From NCBI GenBank assembly GCA_002171615.1, contig NHEF01000010.1:219017-283016 (forward strand): a DNA stretch of 64,000 nt. The letters are read 5' to 3'. Of this stretch, positions 60,197 through 64,000 are shown piece by piece. The notes under the pieces are model-generated. The model was given only the letters and a program-made list of their open reading frames with translations, was not told the origin of the DNA and did no database searches. Position 1 is the first letter of the stretch. Every line of letters starts with the position of its first letter. The translations under genes were made by a program, and so were the position numbers. This stretch comes from Gammaproteobacteria bacterium TMED78. Its GTDB lineage: Bacteria; Pseudomonadota; Gammaproteobacteria; Steroidobacterales; Rariloculaceae.

Positions 60197-61225
60197 TTAC
60201 TTAACTAGCTCTGGGAGACCAATAATTCTATCAGATAAATGCCCTAGTGAAATTGCAAAAAAATGAGATCTGTTCCACCTCATAATATCTCTATAGTTAT
60301 CATAAACTAAGAAGTGGGGATCATTTTGCTCTCCTGGCGAAATTACTGATCCTTTGATATCTGATTTTGATAATTCGCGCTTATCTATAGTTAATATTCC
60401 GAGACTACCCCACTCCTCAACAGTTTTAGTAATATCTAGACCTATTAAATTCTTATCAAATTCAGGAGGCAGAATAACTTGCCTGCCCCAAATAATTCCT
60501 CTGTCCCACCCTTGGCTAGACATAAAATTTGCTGCTGACTCAAGGGCATCTACTTTATTGCTCCAGATATCCTTTTTTCCATCTCCATCACCATCTTTAG
60601 CATAAGAAATAAAAGTTGATGGCATAAATTGCACTTGACCCATAGCACCTGCCCACGAGCCCTTCATACTCTCCAAAGAAATATGTCCCTCATCTATTAT
60701 ACGCAGAGAATTTATTAATTCGGTTCTAAAAAATCTAGATCTCCTTGGGTCATATGCAAGAGTTACTAATGAACCGATTACTGAATTTGAACCCTGAGTA
60801 ATACCATAATTACTCTCTATGCCCCAAGCAGCAACTAATATATGAGGTGCAATACCATACCTTGAATAGATATCCTCTAATAGAGTCTTATTCTCCATCA
60901 TTCTTAATCGTCCTTGGTCAATCCTATCCTGAGAAACTACTCTATTAACGTAATCCCAAAAATCTAATTTAAACTCTGGCTGATTCCTATCTAACTCCAG
61001 TATTCTATCTATTGGCTCTATATTGTTAAGAGCAATAGAAACTGTCTCTTCCGATACGCCTTCTGAAACTGCCTCTTTACTAAGCTCATTTAGCCAGAAA
61101 GAAAAATCAGAATCTTGTGAGTAAGCGGCTGTTACTAGATTGATAATTATGATAGAAGAAAAAAGAAAGGGCTTAATTAGATAAGACACTAGAAACGACC
61201 TAATGCTGGCAATTATAAGGCTCAA
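60197..61225 (-). CDS. mltB: Lytic murein transglycosylase, MltB family
   Basis: A 342-residue exported enzyme. The catalytic glutamate is Glu137 in AAWGIESNYG. It also has MGQVQFMPSTFISYA and the EF-hand-like calcium loop DGDGDGKKDIW typical of MltB. It cleaves peptidoglycan with anhydro ends. The start is a TTG with a strong AGGAGG site five bases upstream, which lies inside the coding end of the previous gene; a GTG 36 bases later also gives a signal peptide. Confidence 0.9.
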   Translation of the reverse strand: MSLIIASIRSFLVSYLIKPFLFSSIIIINLVTAAYSQDSDFSFWLNELSKEAVSEGVSEETVSIALNNIEPIDRILELDRNQPEFKLDFWDYVNRVVSQDRIDQGRLRMMENKTLLEDIYSRYGIAPHILVAAWGIESNYGITQGSNSVIGSLVTLAYDPRRSRFFRTELINSLRIIDEGHISLESMKGSWAGAMGQVQFMPSTFISYAKDGDGDGKKDIWSNKVDALESAANFMSSQGWDRGIIWGRQVILPPEFDKNLIGLDITKTVEEWGSLGILTIDKRELSKSDIKGSVISPGEQNDPHFLVYDNYRDIMRWNRSHFFAISLGHLSDRIIGLPELVK

Positions 61226-62279
61226 GCGACCCTCCTACTTTCTGAAAAGACCTTTGCTCACTGTATGTATCTAACCAATATAAAGGGTCTCTATAAATCC
61301 AGGAAACACTTAATATATTTGAATCTGGATCAAGTGTAATTACCTCAGTGCTTTCTAACTCACTACTATTTGGTAGGCCTGGATGCTGATGAATAACTCC
61401 ATCGGAATAATCTTTTGTTCTGACTATTAAAGAGGAGCCGTCATATTCTCCAACTGAATAGCCTAGAGTGCTATTAATATGGTTAGAATTAACTATACCT
61501 TCTAAATTAATAACTCTTTTTGCGTCCATCCATTCATAATTGATAGAAATAGATTTCTCTCCTTGGCTGATTTCTATTGGCTGTCCGTTTCTCCATAACC
61601 GGCTTATACTAACAGGGCTACAATTAAATGCTGGGTCATTCAATATGGGATCATATTCATTTAATGCCTTAATACCTAAACCAGAAAAAAGACCAATCCA
61701 GGGATTTGGTTCATTAGGCCCAGGAGGCCCCCCCATTCCTCCGTATCCAATACCATTCGACTCAAAATTGGAACGTAGCATTATCCAAACTCCGCTTAAG
61801 TTAGGTATGCTATTATCTAGAACAGGCTCAACATTATCATTACTATTATTTTTTTGCTCTTTAGTATTAAAAACATGTCTAGAGCCTATTTTTGTTCCAT
61901 CACTAAAAACTCCATAATCATAAGCACACTCTGTATCACTCCTTATAGCTGCTGAACCAGTAACAATAATCCTCTCTCCTTCAGGTAAAGTATCTTTACT
62001 CCAGCCAGATCTTCTTAAGATATTAGCAGGAGGCAACTCACAGTCCCAAACTTCTATACTGCCTTCTTCATTCACTACATTAATTAAAAGATGTGAATGA
62101 GGGTTTATAAAGCGGTACTCCTTAATAAGTCCCTCTACCGTAATCTTTTTATCTCTATCAAAATGATAATCAAACGAATGGTGTGAATCTCCAATTGAAG
62201 AAAAACATATCAAAAAAAATATTGGACACCATTGTATGTAAAGGTTATGCATAATATTAAAATATCTGATTAGAAGCAT
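61200..62279 (-). CDS. DUF6152 family exported protein
   Basis: A 359-residue protein with an N-terminal signal region (about 1-30). The first domain matches DUF6152: HHSFDYHFD, ITVEGLIKEYRFINPHSHLL, WDCELPPANILRRSGW and GERIIVTGSA. The second half has HQHPGLPN and LSVSWIYRDPLYWLDTYSE and looks like the longer DUF6152 proteins of marine proteobacteria. An ATG 27 bases later (MHNLYIQ) is an alternative start. Function is unknown. Confidence 0.82.
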   Translation of the reverse strand: MLLIRYFNIMHNLYIQWCPIFFLICFSSIGDSHHSFDYHFDRDKKITVEGLIKEYRFINPHSHLLINVVNEEGSIEVWDCELPPANILRRSGWSKDTLPEGERIIVTGSAAIRSDTECAYDYGVFSDGTKIGSRHVFNTKEQKNNSNDNVEPVLDNSIPNLSGVWIMLRSNFESNGIGYGGMGGPPGPNEPNPWIGLFSGLGIKALNEYDPILNDPAFNCSPVSISRLWRNGQPIEISQGEKSISINYEWMDAKRVINLEGIVNSNHINSTLGYSVGEYDGSSLIVRTKDYSDGVIHQHPGLPNSSELESTEVITLDPDSNILSVSWIYRDPLYWLDTYSEQRSFQKVGGSLEPYNCQH

Positions 62280-62282
62280 ATC

Positions 62283-63203
62283 TTAATTAAATAATTTTAA
62301 GGCTTCAATTAATAATTTATCTTTACTAATCTCTTCATCTTTCTCATCTAGTCTATACTGTACTTGAGGGCTCTTCACTCGATAGACTATGTCAGGTCTG
62401 ACGCCGTTTAAATTTATATTATTTCCTAAAGGAGAAATTAAATAAGCCGTAGTTAAGTAAAGCGCTTCATCGTTAGGTAGTGGGAAAAGTGTCTGGACCG
62501 TCCCCTTTCCTAAAGTCTTATCTCCAAATATCAAAGCTCTCTTGTTTTCTTTTAAAGACACAATCAATACCTCTGCAGCTGATGCAGATCCTAAGTTACT
62601 TAAAACAATTAATTTTTTTCCTTGAATAATATCTCCAAAGCTTGCCCTTGTTTCAGTTCTAGAGTTACTTGTTCTTCCCTTAGTGATGAGGATTAAGCCA
62701 TCATTCAAAAAAGCATCTGCTATACTTATTGCTGAAGATATGCTCCCACCGGGATTATTCCTTAGATCAAGAATGTAGCCTTCTATTAAATTATCTGCAT
62801 CATTATTAATTCTTTTAATGTTTTTTTCTACTTCAAAAAGTGTACTATCAGAGAAATAAAATATCCTTAGATAGCCTATACCATCTCCTAGATACTCGCT
62901 ATATACACTATTATTTTTTGAGTATTCTGCTAATGCTTTCAAAAAAACTTCATGTTCTTTTGCTGAAAGAAACTTTGAATAGCGATCCAATCCATTAATA
63001 ATTCCTTTTGAAAAATCAACATCTATTTCCTCTGCCTTAATATGCAAGAAATATTCTTTTAAAATAGTTGTAATAATATGATTATCAGTAGATATATCTT
63101 CCTGTTCTAAAGATAATAAATAGGTTAAAAAAATAAAGATAAAAAAAATTGGAATAATTACGAAAAAAGGTCTCTCCTTATAAGATTTAACTATCCTTTT
63201 CAT
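62283..63203 (-). CDS. S41-family C-terminal-processing-like peptidase without a PDZ domain
   Basis: About 306 residues from MKRIVKSY, preferred over a longer frame that runs into the divergent rhodanese promoter. A membrane anchor lies near residues 13-31 of this form. The protease core shows GYLRIFYFSDSTL, the RNNPGG loop, Ser208 in GSASAAEVL and Lys233 in LGKGTVQ, 25 residues apart as in CtpA. The PDZ domain normally placed between the N-terminal helices and the core is missing. It should sit in the periplasm. Confidence 0.85.
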   Translation of the reverse strand: MKRIVKSYKERPFFVIIPIFFIFIFLTYLLSLEQEDISTDNHIITTILKEYFLHIKAEEIDVDFSKGIINGLDRYSKFLSAKEHEVFLKALAEYSKNNSVYSEYLGDGIGYLRIFYFSDSTLFEVEKNIKRINNDADNLIEGYILDLRNNPGGSISSAISIADAFLNDGLILITKGRTSNSRTETRASFGDIIQGKKLIVLSNLGSASAAEVLIVSLKENKRALIFGDKTLGKGTVQTLFPLPNDEALYLTTAYLISPLGNNINLNGVRPDIVYRVKSPQVQYRLDEKDEEISKDKLLIEALKLFN

Positions 63204-63215
63204 AAACTCTTTCAC

Positions 63216-63262
63216 ATAGCATGCTATCGACTGATATAATATTAGTATAAAATCAATACTAA
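63216..63262. promoter_or_regulatory. Dyads and -10-like element before the rhodanese gene
   Basis: A perfect 12-base palindrome ATAGCATGCTAT (63216-63227) and an inverted repeat TTAGTAT / ATACTAA (63242-63262) flank a TATAAT box at 63235-63240. The box could be the -10 of the rhodanese-grxC-gpsA unit. Dyads of this size occur by chance in AT-rich DNA, so this is tentative. Confidence 0.25.
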
Positions 63263-63276
63263 ATGAAGGTGGCATA

Positions 63277-63693
63277 ATGGGACAACTATATGAATTTGCT
63301 TCAAATCATAGCCTCTTAGTCTCTGGGCTGATCTGCTCATGGTTTTTAGTGATATTTTATGAATCTAGGCTAAAGAAGCTCTCTTTGACACAAGTTAATT
63401 CATCTGATGCCATAAAACTAATTAATGATGGTGCAAAATTAATTGATATTAGATCATCTGATAAATTTAAAACAGGCCATATAGTGAATTCTAAAAATTT
63501 GCCTCCAGGAAATATAAATTCTAAAAAATTAAAAGCTAAAGACAAGGATAAAGTTTTTTTAATTATTTGTGATAATGGAAATGACTCTGGGAAATATGCT
63601 AACTCCCTCAAGGAAGATGGATTCAATAAAATATTTAGTCTGAAGGGTGGGTTAGACTTATGGCAAAATGACAATCTACCAATAGTAAAGTAA
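63277..63693 (+). CDS. Membrane-anchored rhodanese-like protein (YibN type)
   Basis: A 138-residue protein with one N-terminal membrane segment (about residues 11-28) and a single rhodanese domain. LIDIRSSDKFKTGHI is the first motif and the active-site Cys98 is in LIICDNGNDS. YibN-type genes precede grxC in gammaproteobacteria, as here. It should handle sulfane sulfur or act as a redox scaffold at the membrane. Confidence 0.9.
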   Translation: MGQLYEFASNHSLLVSGLICSWFLVIFYESRLKKLSLTQVNSSDAIKLINDGAKLIDIRSSDKFKTGHIVNSKNLPPGNINSKKLKAKDKDKVFLIICDNGNDSGKYANSLKEDGFNKIFSLKGGLDLWQNDNLPIVK

Positions 63694-63697
63694 TCCT

Positions 63698-63952
63698 ATG
63701 ATTGAAATATATACTACTGATATTTGTGGGTACTGTGAGGCAGCAAAAAAACTTCTGCAGAATAAATCATTAAAATATAAAGAGATTAATATGACCAATG
63801 ATAAGAGCCTTCAATTGGAAATAATTAATAAAACTGGTTTGAAAACAGTTCCACAAATTTTCATTGATGGAAAGCATATAGGGGGATTTAATGAGCTTAG
63901 AAATCTTAGCATTACAGGAAAGCTTGACTTACTAATAGATAAGGTTAGTTAA
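63698..63952 (+). CDS. grxC: Glutaredoxin 3
   Basis: An 84-residue glutaredoxin. The active site is CGYC at residues 10-13 (more often CPYC in this family), followed by cis-proline TVPQIF and GGFNEL. It reduces disulfides with glutathione. It lies five bases after the rhodanese gene. In relatives secB usually follows; here gpsA follows instead. Confidence 0.95.
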   Translation: MIEIYTTDICGYCEAAKKLLQNKSLKYKEINMTNDKSLQLEIINKTGLKTVPQIFIDGKHIGGFNELRNLSITGKLDLLIDKVS

Positions 63953-63956
63953 AATT

Positions 63957-64000
63957 TTGCAAAGAAATATAGCAATTGTTGGCTCTGGCTCTTGGGGTAC
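63957..64000 (+). CDS. gpsA: Glycerol-3-phosphate dehydrogenase [NAD(P)+], 5' part only
   Basis: Only about 15 codons are present before the right edge. They read QRNIAIVGSGSWGT, the Rossmann start of GpsA with its GxGxWG signature. The best start is a TTG four bases after grxC, as no ATG is available. The location after grxC fits the gammaproteobacterial order. Confidence 0.8.
   Translation, partial: MQRNIAIVGSGSWG

Overview
The window is about 64 kb of compact, AT-rich chromosome (roughly one third G+C by eye) from a gammaproteobacterium, most likely a free-living aerobic marine one. The assignment rests on conserved gene neighbourhoods: gmk-rpoZ-spoT-recG, dapF-DUF484-xerC, DUF971-ubiE-ubiJ-ubiB, hemX-hemY, and rhodanese-grxC-gpsA, together with ubiquinone genes typical of the class. 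Gene gaps are mostly under 50 bases, start/stop overlaps are common, and TTG or GTG starts occur repeatedly. The exact lineage cannot be fixed from the sequence. I see no rRNA, tRNA, CRISPR, insertion sequence or prophage.

Layout. 1-351: end of a TRAP transporter substrate-binding protein, cut by the left edge. 429-6090: azurin, then an aa3-type cytochrome oxidase operon whose subunit II carries two extra heme c domains and which has two tandem subunit III paralogues. 6107-11000: a group of exported proteins, namely a DUF1080 lipoprotein, a Tat-exported thiamine-diphosphate enzyme with a cytochrome c directly behind it, an exported aldo/keto reductase and a plant-type glutaminyl cyclase. 11030-28682: an unbroken minus-strand run of 16 genes read from gmk to the TRAP membrane subunits (gmk, rpoZ, spoT, ridA, recG, ubiA, bioB, bioC, ctaA, ctaB, uvrD, trkA, trkH, a TPR gene, dctQ, dctM). 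28769-29374: rdgB. 29375-29869: the only long non-coding stretch, with three consensus DnaA boxes and several perfect dyads, a candidate replication origin. 29870-41691: rpmE2, gltA, a nucleotidyltransferase-like gene, mrcA, aroK, aroB, dgt, pyrF, fadD and an SLC13 permease. 41698-48115: a complete seven-gene tryptophan operon (trpE-G-D-C-F-B-A). 48141-58390: a DUF2007 protein, CinA N-domain, ubiB-ubiJ-ubiE, DUF971, xerC, DUF484, dapF, a lone ParA-like ATPase, hemY-hemX and ubiK. 58446-64000: an anchored cytochrome c, an exported metallo-beta-lactamase-fold hydrolase, a parvulin, a MltB-like transglycosylase, a DUF6152 protein, a PDZ-less S41 protease, a rhodanese, grxC and the first codons of gpsA.

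How the parts fit. Respiration dominates: the oxidase subunits, heme A synthesis (ctaB, ctaA), azurin, two further small cytochromes c and five ubiquinone genes (ubiA, ubiB, ubiE, ubiJ, ubiK) are all present. The most unusual group is the Tat-exported ThDP enzyme plus cytochrome c beside the azurin/oxidase operon, which suggests an extracytoplasmic 2-oxo-acid or acyloin chemistry that may feed electrons to the oxidase. That link is inference. Other genes are housekeeping, but several conserved neighbourhoods lack expected members: there is no pilMNOPQ between mrcA and aroK, no secB between grxC and gpsA, no hemCD upstream of hemXY and no dctP beside dctQM, which fits genome streamlining and rearrangement.
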